Shown in pieces: positions 9,325 through 16,540 of a stretch of 64,000 bases of DNA. The position numbers and the translations under genes are program-made. The stretch covers positions 744,001 through 808,000 of the forward strand of contig CAKOHZ010000001.1 of NCBI GenBank assembly GCA_934086315.1, given 5' to 3'. This DNA comes from an uncultured Bacilli bacterium. Lineage in GTDB: Bacteria; Bacillota_I; Bacilli_A; RF39; UBA660. Within the stretch, counting starts at the first letter, position 1, and each line of letters opens with the position of its first letter. A model generated the notes under the pieces. That model was given only the letters and a program-made list of their open reading frames with translations. It did not search any database and was not told the DNA's origin.

Positions 9325-9333
9325 TGGTATAAT
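9325..9333 (+). promoter_or_regulatory. Extended -10 promoter with structured leader for the beta-helix gene
   Basis: TGG-TATAAT (9325-9333). The following 160-base leader holds a small hairpin AACCAA/TTGGTT and a longer pairing AAAGATTAA (about 9365-9373) with TTAATCTTT (about 9415-9423). No known riboswitch class is recognised. Confidence 0.4.
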
Positions 9334-9494
9334 ATACCTAACCAATTATTATTGGTTATATATCAAAGATTAATCTAGTATTAGGAGATATATAAAAGAA
9401 AATATTTAAAATATTTAATCTTTAAGAAGGAGAAATTGATTACCAAAATTATATAATTTTTATTAAAAAACTATACAAAAAGGAAAGGTAAGAA

Positions 9495-10082
9495 ATGAAA
9501 GTGAAAGTTATAGTTGTTAAAACTATAGAAGATTTAGAAAGAATTAAAGGATTAAAGAGTGATAAGGTTGTTGTTATATTAAATAATGATTTAGATTTAA
9601 AGGATATTAAAAATTTTAAAAGCATTAATTTAAGTGATACTAGTGTAATAATATATGGAAGAGGACATACTATTAAAAATTTAAACATCGACGGAGAAGA
9701 TACTGTAGGTATGTTTAGCGAAACAAAAGATTTATATGTTAGAGATGTAGTCTTCGATCATGCAAACATAAATGGAAAGTGTGAAGTAGGAATGTTGGCA
9801 GGGCATGTAAATGGAAATTTAGATGTTAAAGGATCACTATTCCATGGTAAAGTAACAGGAGAATCTTTTGTAGGAGCAGTATGCGGAACAGCAGAATCTA
9901 CAAAATTAGAAAGCGTAGATTTATTTGCTGAAATAAAAGGTGAAGAATTAACTGGTAGTGTTGTAGGTCTTACAAGAAATTATAAAAGTAAAAGAATAGG
10001 TAATTTTACAACATTAGATGTAACTACTCATGAAGGAGAAAAAGAATATGGAGTTGTTACAGGAAGAATATTAAAAAAATAA
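9495..10082 (+). CDS. Cytoplasmic right-handed beta-helix (GLUG-like repeat) protein, function unknown
   Basis: A 195-residue protein of unknown function. From about residue 55 it shows short repeats of the type VGMFSE...VGMLAGHVNG...FVGAVCGTAES...LTGSVVGLTR, spaced about 22-25 residues, which resemble GLUG repeats of right-handed beta-helix adhesins. Unlike those, it has no signal peptide, membrane segment or sorting signal, so it should be cytoplasmic. The first 50 residues are a separate alpha/beta-like segment. RBS AGGAAAGGTAAG precedes the ATG. Its TAA directly abuts the stop of the convergent sigma factor gene in a TAATTA hexamer. Codon use looks like that of its neighbours. Confidence 0.75.
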   Translation: MKVKVIVVKTIEDLERIKGLKSDKVVVILNNDLDLKDIKNFKSINLSDTSVIIYGRGHTIKNLNIDGEDTVGMFSETKDLYVRDVVFDHANINGKCEVGMLAGHVNGNLDVKGSLFHGKVTGESFVGAVCGTAESTKLESVDLFAEIKGEELTGSVVGLTRNYKSKRIGNFTTLDVTTHEGEKEYGVVTGRILKK

Positions 10083-10775
10083 TTAAATATTATTATTACG
10101 AATAAATTCACGGAGCATTTTTATAAGTGCTCTTTTTTCTATTCTTGAAACATAGCTTCTAGATATATGTAACTTACGAGCAATTTCTTTTTGTGTTTTT
10201 AAAGGTGTATTTAAAAGCCCATAACGCATTTTAATAATATCTAGTTCTCTTGTACTAAGTACATTTAAATATTTAGTTAAGTTCCTTATATCATCTTTAT
10301 ATTCAGTTATTTTATCTAAACTTTCAGTATGCTCTTCAAGTACATCTATAAGAGTAATGTCCCCTCCATCCTTATCGTGAGCAATAACATCATTTAAACT
10401 AATATTATTGTTATATTTCTTATTGCTACGAAAATACATAAGTATTTCATTTTCAGCACACTTAGCAGCATAAGTAGTAAGCTTAACACCTTTACTAGGT
10501 CTATAAGAATCAATTCCTTTTATAAGTCCTATAGTACCTATACTTATTAAATCATCTGCGCTAGTTCCCTTAGTTTCATACTTTTTAACTATATGAGCAA
10601 CTAATCTTAAATTATGAGTTATAAGTTCACTACGAGCGTCTTTATCTCCTTCTAAGTGTTTTTTAATATAAAAATCTTCCTCTTCACTACTTAAAGGATC
10701 ATCAAATACATTAAGACTATAACTAGTAGTAAATACCATTATATTTTTTATAAAATTTTTTATTTTTTCTAACAT
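10083..10775 (-). CDS. sigK: Sporulation sigma factor, SigK-like, with pro-sequence-like N-terminus
   Basis: Sigma-70 family factor closest in my reading to the late mother-cell sigma-K of endospore formers. Matching blocks include NLRLVAHIVKKYE and DLISIGTIGLIKGI (region 2, core binding and -10 recognition), YAAKCAENEILMYFR, and ISRSYVSRIEKRALIKM (region 4, -35 recognition). The first 30 residues, with FIKNIMVFTTSYSLNVFDDPLSSEEE, align with the membrane-associated pro-sequence of B. subtilis pro-sigma-K. At 230 residues the gene is full length and not interrupted by a skin-type element. RBS AGGTGAT precedes ATG. SigE or SigG are the other candidates, but the N-terminus favours SigK. Confidence 0.85.
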   Translation of the reverse strand: MLEKIKNFIKNIMVFTTSYSLNVFDDPLSSEEEDFYIKKHLEGDKDARSELITHNLRLVAHIVKKYETKGTSADDLISIGTIGLIKGIDSYRPSKGVKLTTYAAKCAENEILMYFRSNKKYNNNISLNDVIAHDKDGGDITLIDVLEEHTESLDKITEYKDDIRNLTKYLNVLSTRELDIIKMRYGLLNTPLKTQKEIARKLHISRSYVSRIEKRALIKMLREFIRNNNI

Positions 10776-11000
10776 AAAATCACCTAATTAATAATATGTA
10801 AAGCGAACAAATATTATGAAATATCTTAAAACTTAGGTAAATAAAGACCTAATGTTTTTTAATACGAAAAAATTAAAAATTTTAAATGTAAACCACATCT
10901 ATTTTTTATAAAAATTTAATCAAAAAACATTTACAAAATATTATATTGATGCTATCCTTAAGGTGGTTATAAAAATATAACGGTGAAGGTGAGGTAATTA
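10776..11000 (+). promoter_or_regulatory. Leader region of nrdD with terminator-like hairpin
   Basis: A 225-base divergent gap between sigK and nrdD. It holds a plus-strand hairpin TTAGGT/ACCTAA (10833-10852) followed by TGTTTTTT, which looks like a terminator or attenuator although no upstream plus-strand gene needs one. A TTTACA element lies at about 10930, without a convincing -10. I looked for a palindromic NrdR box and did not find a good one. Confidence 0.35.
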
Positions 11001-13292
11001 ATGGAAAAGGATTTTTTAGATGACATTGTTGTTGTCAAAAGAAGCGGTCAGAGGGTTAGCTTTAATGATGCTAAAATTGCTTTAGCTGTTAAGAAAGGTT
11101 TTGATAGCGTATATGAAGAATACGACGAAAAGAACGTTTATAAGGTTAAAGAAAAAGTTTTAGATCAGATTAGAAAAGAATATAAAGATAGAAAGACTAT
11201 TGGAGTTGAAGATGTATCTGATGTTATTGAAGAAGTTTTACAAAAACTAAAATATAACGAAGTTTATGAATCTTTCAAAAATTATAGAGAAAGAAGAGAT
11301 GCATCAAGAGAAGCATTCGTAGTAAAACAACAACATAAGTTTGTTAAAGCTATTGAATCTTTAGGATTAAAATCAGCTACTGAAGAAAATGCTAAACGTG
11401 AAAATGCTAATGTAGATGGTGATGGTCCAATGGGAACTATGCTTCATTTTGGTTCTACAGTATCAAGAGAATTTGCTAAAGCATATTTGATGGATGCTAA
11501 ATATAGTAGAGCTCATGACGAAGGAGCAATTCATATTCATGATTTAGATTTCTGGGCAATGGGTACAACTACTTGTATGCAAATAGATTTAAATAAATTA
11601 TTTAAAAATGGATTCTCAACAGGACATGGATACTTAAGAACACCAAACAGCATTGGAAGTTATTCAGCACTTGCTGCTATTGCAATTCAAGCTAATCAAA
11701 ATGAACAACACGGAGGACAAAGTATTCCAGCATTTGATTATTACATGGCTCCAGGAGTTTTAAAAACATTCAAAAAAGAATTTAAACAAGCAATATATAA
11801 TTATTTAGAATTTGAAGGTTTTAAAGAACTAATCAATTTTAATAAAGTAACAGATATTATAGATAAATTAGATTCTATAGAGTTTGATTTAAGTATTTTT
11901 GAAGAATTCACTTCAAAAAGTACAAGACTTAAAGAAATATTCGAAGGATCTTATGAAAATGCTATGAAGAGAACTGATAGAGCTACATATCAAGCTATGG
12001 AAGCATTTATTCATAATTTAAATACAATGCATAGTAGAGCAGGAGCTCAAGTTCCATTTAGTTCAATTAACTTTGGTACTGATACAAGTCCAGAAGGAAG
12101 AATGGTTATTAAAAATTATTTACTTGCTACTGAGTCAGGCCTAGGACATGGAGAAACTCCAATATTCCCAATTTCAATATTTAAAGTTAAAGAAGGAGTA
12201 AACTATAATAAAGAAGATAAAAACTACGATTTATTTAGATTATCTTGTAGAGTATCTGCTAAAAGATTATTCCCTAACTTCTCATTTATAGATGCACCAT
12301 ATAACAAGAAATATTATGTAGAAGGTGACTATAACACTGAAGTTGGATATATGGGATGTAGAACAAGAGTTTTAGCTAATGTTTGTGGTCCATCAGTTAC
12401 ACCAGGACGTGGAAATTTAAGTTTCACATCAATCAACTTACCAAGATTAGGTATCAAGCATGGAATTGCTTTAGGTGAAAGAGATAAAGCTGATATGAAA
12501 GCATTCTATAAAGAATTAGATGAAACTATGGATTTGGTAAAAGGACAATTACTTCAAAGATTTGAATGTCAATGTTCTAAATCAAGAGCTAATTTCAAAT
12601 TCTTATTAGGATCAGGAGTATGGCTAAATAGTGAAAAAATGGATAACACTACTAAACTTAGAACAGTACTTAAACATGGTACACTTTCAATAGGATTCAT
12701 CGGTTTAGCAGAAACATTAAAAGCACTAATAGGCGAACATCACGGAGAAAGTGAAAAAGCACAAAAATTAGGACTTGAAATAATCGGTCACATGAGAAAA
12801 AAATGCGATGAATATACTGAAGAATATAACCTAAACTTTACTTGTTTAGCTACTCCAGCAGAAGGACTTTCAGGAAGATTTGTTGCTATAGATAGATCAA
12901 TATATGGAAAAATTAAAGGAGTTACAGATAGAGATTACTATACTAACTCATTCCATGTACCAGTTTATTATAAAACATCAGTTCAACATAAATTAGAAGT
13001 TGAAGGAAAATATCATGCATTTACTAATGCAGGACATATTTCATACATTGAACTAGATGGAGATACAGTAAATAATGTAGATGCATTTGAAACAGTTGTT
13101 AGAATAATGCATGATACAGGAGTAGGTTATGGAGCTATTAACCATCCAGTTGATAGAGATCCAGTATGCGGATACGTTGGAGTTATCAAAGATGTTTGCC
13201 CACGATGTGGAAGACATGAAAATGAAGGCGTTGAAATGGAAAAAATTTCTTGCTTAGATTGCTATGAAGGCTGTGGAAGCTTAACAAAATAA
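11001..13292 (+). CDS. nrdD: Class III anaerobic ribonucleoside-triphosphate reductase, catalytic part lacking the glycyl radical segment
   Basis: Makes deoxyribonucleotides without oxygen. An N-terminal ATP-cone (VVKRSGQRVSFNDAKIALAV) is followed by the NrdD barrel with HIHDLDFWAMGTTTCMQID, the active-site Cys region MGCRTRVLANVCG and GRGNLSFTSINLPRLGI. The C-terminus has a zinc-type cluster: Cys723 (CGYVG), CPRCG (733-736), CLDC (751-754) and Cys758. In ordinary NrdD the CPxCG motif is followed within about 20 residues by the radical motif RRVCGYLG. Here that motif is absent: the protein ends at residue 763 and the missing block is encoded by the next gene in a different frame. RBS GGTGAGGTAA. 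Operon with the radical-domain gene and nrdG. Confidence 0.95.
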   Translation: MEKDFLDDIVVVKRSGQRVSFNDAKIALAVKKGFDSVYEEYDEKNVYKVKEKVLDQIRKEYKDRKTIGVEDVSDVIEEVLQKLKYNEVYESFKNYRERRDASREAFVVKQQHKFVKAIESLGLKSATEENAKRENANVDGDGPMGTMLHFGSTVSREFAKAYLMDAKYSRAHDEGAIHIHDLDFWAMGTTTCMQIDLNKLFKNGFSTGHGYLRTPNSIGSYSALAAIAIQANQNEQHGGQSIPAFDYYMAPGVLKTFKKEFKQAIYNYLEFEGFKELINFNKVTDIIDKLDSIEFDLSIFEEFTSKSTRLKEIFEGSYENAMKRTDRATYQAMEAFIHNLNTMHSRAGAQVPFSSINFGTDTSPEGRMVIKNYLLATESGLGHGETPIFPISIFKVKEGVNYNKEDKNYDLFRLSCRVSAKRLFPNFSFIDAPYNKKYYVEGDYNTEVGYMGCRTRVLANVCGPSVTPGRGNLSFTSINLPRLGIKHGIALGERDKADMKAFYKELDETMDLVKGQLLQRFECQCSKSRANFKFLLGSGVWLNSEKMDNTTKLRTVLKHGTLSIGFIGLAETLKALIGEHHGESEKAQKLGLEIIGHMRKKCDEYTEEYNLNFTCLATPAEGLSGRFVAIDRSIYGKIKGVTDRDYYTNSFHVPVYYKTSVQHKLEVEGKYHAFTNAGHISYIELDGDTVNNVDAFETVVRIMHDTGVGYGAINHPVDRDPVCGYVGVIKDVCPRCGRHENEGVEMEKISCLDCYEGCGSLTK

Positions 13293-13317
13293 TTTTTAAA
13301 GAAGGGAATAAAATATT

Positions 13318-13476
13318 ATGGATAAAGAAGTTAAAAAAAGTAAAAAAACTGTAGGAGAAGGAGTAGGATTCGAAAGAATTAGAAGAATCACTGGATACCT
13401 AGTAGGAACTTTAGATAGATTTAACAATGCTAAGAAAGCAGAGGTTAATGATAGAGTAACTCATGCAACAAAATAG
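13318..13476 (+). CDS. Stand-alone glycyl radical domain of class III ribonucleotide reductase
   Basis: A 52-residue protein made of a Lys-rich lead (MDKEVKKSKKTVGEG) and the block FERIRRITGYLVG...DRFNNAKKAEVNDRVTH. This aligns with the extreme C-terminus of normal NrdD (VTRRVCGYLGS...RPFNAGKQEEVKRRVKH in E. coli, from memory), with Gly26 of TGY at the radical position. RBS AGAAGGGA lies 8-10 bases before ATG 13318. It starts 25 bases after the nrdD stop and in another frame, so both a stop and a frame change separate the two parts. The 3' end overlaps the nrdG start by 14 bases. I infer that it docks in the NrdD barrel and is activated by NrdG, much as GrcA (YfiD) substitutes for the radical domain of pyruvate formate-lyase. 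Confidence 0.88.
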   Translation: MDKEVKKSKKTVGEGVGFERIRRITGYLVGTLDRFNNAKKAEVNDRVTHATK

Positions 13477-14032
13477 TGATTATATACGTTTAGCGGCAGA
13501 CCTTACTACAGATTCAATAGTAGATGGTCCGGGACTTCGAGCAGTGGTGTGGACTCAGGGGTGTTCACATAACTGTAAAGGATGTCAAAATCCAGGTACA
13601 CATGACTTCAATGGTGGTGGACTTGTTCCAATAGATATGGTATGTGAAGCAATAAGTGAACTTAAATATCATACAGGAATCACATTTAGTGGAGGAGATC
13701 CAATGTTTCAACCTGAACAATGTGCAAAAATAGCTGCTTACGCTAAGTCCATAGGACTTAACGTTTGGGCGTATACTGGATTTACATTTGAAGAACTAAT
13801 TGAAATGTCAAAGAAAAATCCAGCATATGATAAATTCATTCATTATATAGATGTACTAGTAGATGGAAGATTTATTCTTGAACAAAAAGATTTAAACCTA
13901 TTATTTAGAGGATCTTCCAATCAAAGACTTATTGATATTCCAAAAACATTAGAAACTGGAAAAGTAACACTATTAAATGAATACGAATATAAAGAAGAAA
14001 AAATGTTTGAAAAAGAACCAATGTTTATATAA
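13463..14032 (+). CDS. nrdG: Anaerobic ribonucleotide reductase activating protein (radical SAM)
   Basis: Radical SAM enzyme that uses a 4Fe-4S cluster and S-adenosylmethionine to form the glycyl radical on NrdD. The cluster motif CSHNCKGC (about residues 33-40) is within WTQGCSHNCKGCQNPGTHDF, and the SAM-binding GGDP is seen in FSGGDPMFQPE. At 189 residues it is slightly longer than usual (about 155-175). The ATG at 13463 lies inside the end of the radical-domain gene, with only GAGG about 18 bases upstream, so translation is probably coupled. The predicted substrate is the separate 52-residue radical protein, which is physically its nearest operon partner. Confidence 0.96.
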   Translation: MQQNSDYIRLAADLTTDSIVDGPGLRAVVWTQGCSHNCKGCQNPGTHDFNGGGLVPIDMVCEAISELKYHTGITFSGGDPMFQPEQCAKIAAYAKSIGLNVWAYTGFTFEELIEMSKKNPAYDKFIHYIDVLVDGRFILEQKDLNLLFRGSSNQRLIDIPKTLETGKVTLLNEYEYKEEKMFEKEPMFI

Positions 14033-14048
14033 TTGGTTCTTTTATTTT
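14012..14048 (+). terminator. Intrinsic terminator overlapping the end of nrdG
   Basis: AAAGAACCAA (14012-14021) pairs with TTGGTTCTTT (14033-14042), followed by T-rich sequence. The left arm is inside the nrdG coding region. Confidence 0.85.
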
Positions 14049-14059
14049 AAATATAAAAC

Positions 14060-14170
14060 AAGATAATCACAAATCGAACAGAAGCATACATCAAGGCGTG
14101 CTTCCATTGCACAACTATCTCTTTAAAACCTTAACAAAATGTCGTTGCGACCTCGCCGAAAATAATGCTA
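14060..14170. other. Unassigned, relatively GC-rich intergenic stretch with inverted repeats
   Basis: Between convergent nrdG and the Nudix gene. It contains GAAGCA/TGCTTC (about 14081-14104) and GGCG/CGCC pairings and more C and G than nearby gaps. No known RNA family is recognised and there is no convincing coding frame. Confidence 0.3.
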
Positions 14171-14179
14171 AAATCGTAC

Positions 14180-15595
14180 CTAAAATTCAACATCGAATAC
14201 ATTTTCTTTTTTCTTTAATATTTTACGTATCTTATTACTATCATTAAAATAAGTATAATCATCATTGGTAGTATTGCTAAGTAAAGTATAAAATGCTAGT
14301 TTATTAATAGCACCCTTCATAATATTTTTTTGTATCATATATTTAAGTTCTTGAAACGTAAACATTCCATAGTCCACTAATTCAGTCCCATCTTTAGAAG
14401 TCTCATGAGTCTTAACACAATTATTAGCAATCACAATATATGTTGTAGAATTATCTATACCAGGGTACGAAAATGCTTCGTCTAGTATAAACATATCATT
14501 ACTTTCAAAACCAGTTTCTTCCATAAGTTCACGTTTAGAAGCATCAATCACATTTTCATCATCTTCAATATACCCAGAGGGAAATTCAGCTAAAATGGAG
14601 TTATTAATTCTATTTTGAAAAGTAATTATATATTTATTATTATCAGTTAATGCAATAACTATTACTGAATTTTTACCATTGTTCTTAAGTATTTTTTCTT
14701 TACTGACTATTCTTTTGTCAGGAAGAGCATATATTTCTTTTAAAACTTGAAGAAAGTCTCCTCTATATAAATTTTCTGTTTTTAATAAATTTCCTTTAAC
14801 TTTATCATAAATTGTATGTATCTTATCAAGTAATATTTTTTTTTTATATTCTGGACTTCTTGAATAATTTAAATCATCAACTATCTTTCTAGTAGAAATA
14901 ATTACATCCATAAGATCTTTATTTTTACTATTTAATAATTCTTCATAAAATATTTTTCTTACTTCATCACTGTAAACATACCTTCTAGAATGCAATATAA
15001 CTTTATTCTTTTCAAATTCACTCATCTTATCTCTAGATATTTTTATTCTATAATCTCTATCTCTAAGAAGAGAATAGACTCCAACTATATGGTCATCACT
15101 AGTATCCTGAAACATAATATAATCATCTTCAAAAGTATCATAATATCCATTAAATACATATACATTATCATCTATAAGTCTCTGACCATTTAAAAATAAA
15201 TCTAAGTTTAGTGGTCTATGATAAGTTCCATAAAATATATCACTTTTAGTAAGAACATACTTAAAAGAACGAACGTCTATTTTTAAATAATATCTGAGTA
15301 GTTGTAATCTAGATATTTCATCACACTCTAATGAACTAAGAAAATCTAAAGGAATATCTATTTCAATAACTACTTCTTCTAGAACTTTATCATCTAAACA
15401 TCCTTCTTTTATATAATCAAATATTCTTTTAAGTATTTCATCTAACCCGTTTTTATAATCATTAAGTTTTCTATACATAAGTATCTTTTCTTCAGAGTTA
15501 AGTATCCTACTATTAGACTTAGAAATACTATCAATATAGGATAGTTCCTCAGTTTTAAGCTTTACAAATTCTTTTTTTAATTCTTCTATATTCAT
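14180..15595 (-). CDS. Nudix hydrolase with long N-terminal domain of unknown function
   Basis: Probable nucleoside-diphosphate-X hydrolase. The Nudix box at about residues 339-361 is canonical, with Gly, then Glu, then the core RELMEETGF. The following TTYIVIANN...GTELVDYGMFTFQEL resembles ADP-ribose pyrophosphatases. Residues 1-300 have no recognised domain: a helical opening (MNIEELKKEFVKLKTEE), then a mixed region with FNGYYDTFEDDYIMFQD and VGVYSLLRDRDYRIKISRD. An ordinary Nudix protein has 150-200 residues, so this is a two-domain protein. RBS AGGGAGA precedes the ATG. The substrate cannot be predicted. Confidence 0.85.
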   Translation of the reverse strand: MNIEELKKEFVKLKTEELSYIDSISKSNSRILNSEEKILMYRKLNDYKNGLDEILKRIFDYIKEGCLDDKVLEEVVIEIDIPLDFLSSLECDEISRLQLLRYYLKIDVRSFKYVLTKSDIFYGTYHRPLNLDLFLNGQRLIDDNVYVFNGYYDTFEDDYIMFQDTSDDHIVGVYSLLRDRDYRIKISRDKMSEFEKNKVILHSRRYVYSDEVRKIFYEELLNSKNKDLMDVIISTRKIVDDLNYSRSPEYKKKILLDKIHTIYDKVKGNLLKTENLYRGDFLQVLKEIYALPDKRIVSKEKILKNNGKNSVIVIALTDNNKYIITFQNRINNSILAEFPSGYIEDDENVIDASKRELMEETGFESNDMFILDEAFSYPGIDNSTTYIVIANNCVKTHETSKDGTELVDYGMFTFQELKYMIQKNIMKGAINKLAFYTLLSNTTNDDYTYFNDSNKIRKILKKKENVFDVEF

Positions 15596-15703
15596 GATAT
15601 CTCCCTTTCACTTATATTTTAGAATTGATTCTCTAATAAGTAAAATATATAAAACCTATGGCATATATAAGAAATACTTATAATAAATTAACGAAAAATA
15701 AAA

Positions 15704-15732
15704 TTGACAATAATACAAACATTTGTTAGAAT
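15704..15732 (+). promoter_or_regulatory. Consensus promoter of the secreted protein gene
   Basis: TTGACA (15704-15709), 17-base spacer, TAGAAT (15727-15732) with TG one base upstream of the -10. Confidence 0.85.
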
Positions 15733-15759
15733 AGATAGCCAAGAAAAGGGGTTATGATT

Positions 15760-16476
15760 ATGACTAAAGAAGCAAAAGCATTTATTATGGGTTTATTAAG
15801 TGCAAGCATAATAATGTCAGCTAGTAATAAATTTCCAAGTAAAAATGTAAATAAAGAAAGTGATAATCAGACAGTAACTAGTGAAAACATACCAAATAAA
15901 GAAGAAATAGATGAATCACTATTAATATCTATAAAAGATCATTTGAATGATTTATTAGCACTGGAAAATGGTTTATACGATTACAAGCAATATTTAATTA
16001 GATACAGCTACGTCGAATATAAAGACGGTAGAAACATAGAACATAACTGGATGAAATATGAAAATACAGTACCAACTATCCAAGATGAAATGAAATATTA
16101 TGGATATAAAGAAGTAATAGATGAAAATGGTGAAAAACGGCAAGTAAAAGATAGAGAAAGTACTAATATCGAAACATTAATAAACGAAGGATATACATAT
16201 ATAAAATCATCTTTAAAAATACAATATTGTAATCAAGAAACAACAGTGTCACATTTATTTGTTGGTTATAAAAAGATAGTATGTGATGATGGTGAAATAG
16301 TAATAGTTAAAAGTGAACCAACTTTCTCTATAGAGTCTCTTATATCACAAGGCTATGATTATGTAAAAGAAGGAGAAATATATTATAGTTTTGATACATC
16401 AAATGGAGACTTTATTGAATATCAAGATATACCAGGGCCTATAATGGTTAACCAAAAAGTAATTAAATTTTTATAA
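15760..16476 (+). CDS. Secreted or membrane-anchored hypothetical protein with duplicated module
   Basis: A 238-residue protein of unknown function. The N-terminus (AKAFIMGLLSASIIMSAS) looks like a weak signal peptide or anchor without a lipobox. Two related modules follow the leader: GYKEVIDENGEKRQVK with IETLINEGYTYIK, and GYKKIVCDDGEIVIVK with IESLISQGYDYVK, each about 45-50 residues. The RBS AAGGGG ends only two bases before the ATG at 15754 but eight before the ATG at 15760, so I choose 15760. A single strong promoter lies 28 bases upstream. Related modules may be common in this lineage, but I do not recognise the family. Confidence 0.75.
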   Translation: MTKEAKAFIMGLLSASIIMSASNKFPSKNVNKESDNQTVTSENIPNKEEIDESLLISIKDHLNDLLALENGLYDYKQYLIRYSYVEYKDGRNIEHNWMKYENTVPTIQDEMKYYGYKEVIDENGEKRQVKDRESTNIETLINEGYTYIKSSLKIQYCNQETTVSHLFVGYKKIVCDDGEIVIVKSEPTFSIESLISQGYDYVKEGEIYYSFDTSNGDFIEYQDIPGPIMVNQKVIKFL

Positions 16477-16488
16477 AAAAAAGAGTAA

Positions 16489-16517
16489 TTGTAAAATAAG
16501 GGATTATATGCTATAAT
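16489..16517 (+). promoter_or_regulatory. Promoter of obgE operon
   Basis: TTGTAA (16489-16494), 17-base spacer, TATAAT (16512-16517), preceded by TGC as an extended -10. Confidence 0.8.
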
Positions 16518-16540
16518 CTAGAAGAAATGAGGGGATGACT

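Noticed and set aside
10921..10975. NrdR-box-like sequence before nrdD
   Set aside because: The AT-rich stretch ACAAAATATTATATTGAT does not form the required 16-base palindrome, and no paired box is seen.
13290..13320. nrdD stop as a sequencing error hiding a single normal NrdD
   Set aside because: Joining the parts needs both loss of a TAA and a frame change; the second ORF has its own RBS and ATG, and nrdD ends with an extra Cys-rich tail not seen in normal NrdD.
14043..14109. Short minus-strand frame of about 21 residues with Cys (starting MEARLDVCFC)
   Set aside because: No convincing RBS; it runs into the nrdG terminator and is too short to support without conservation data.
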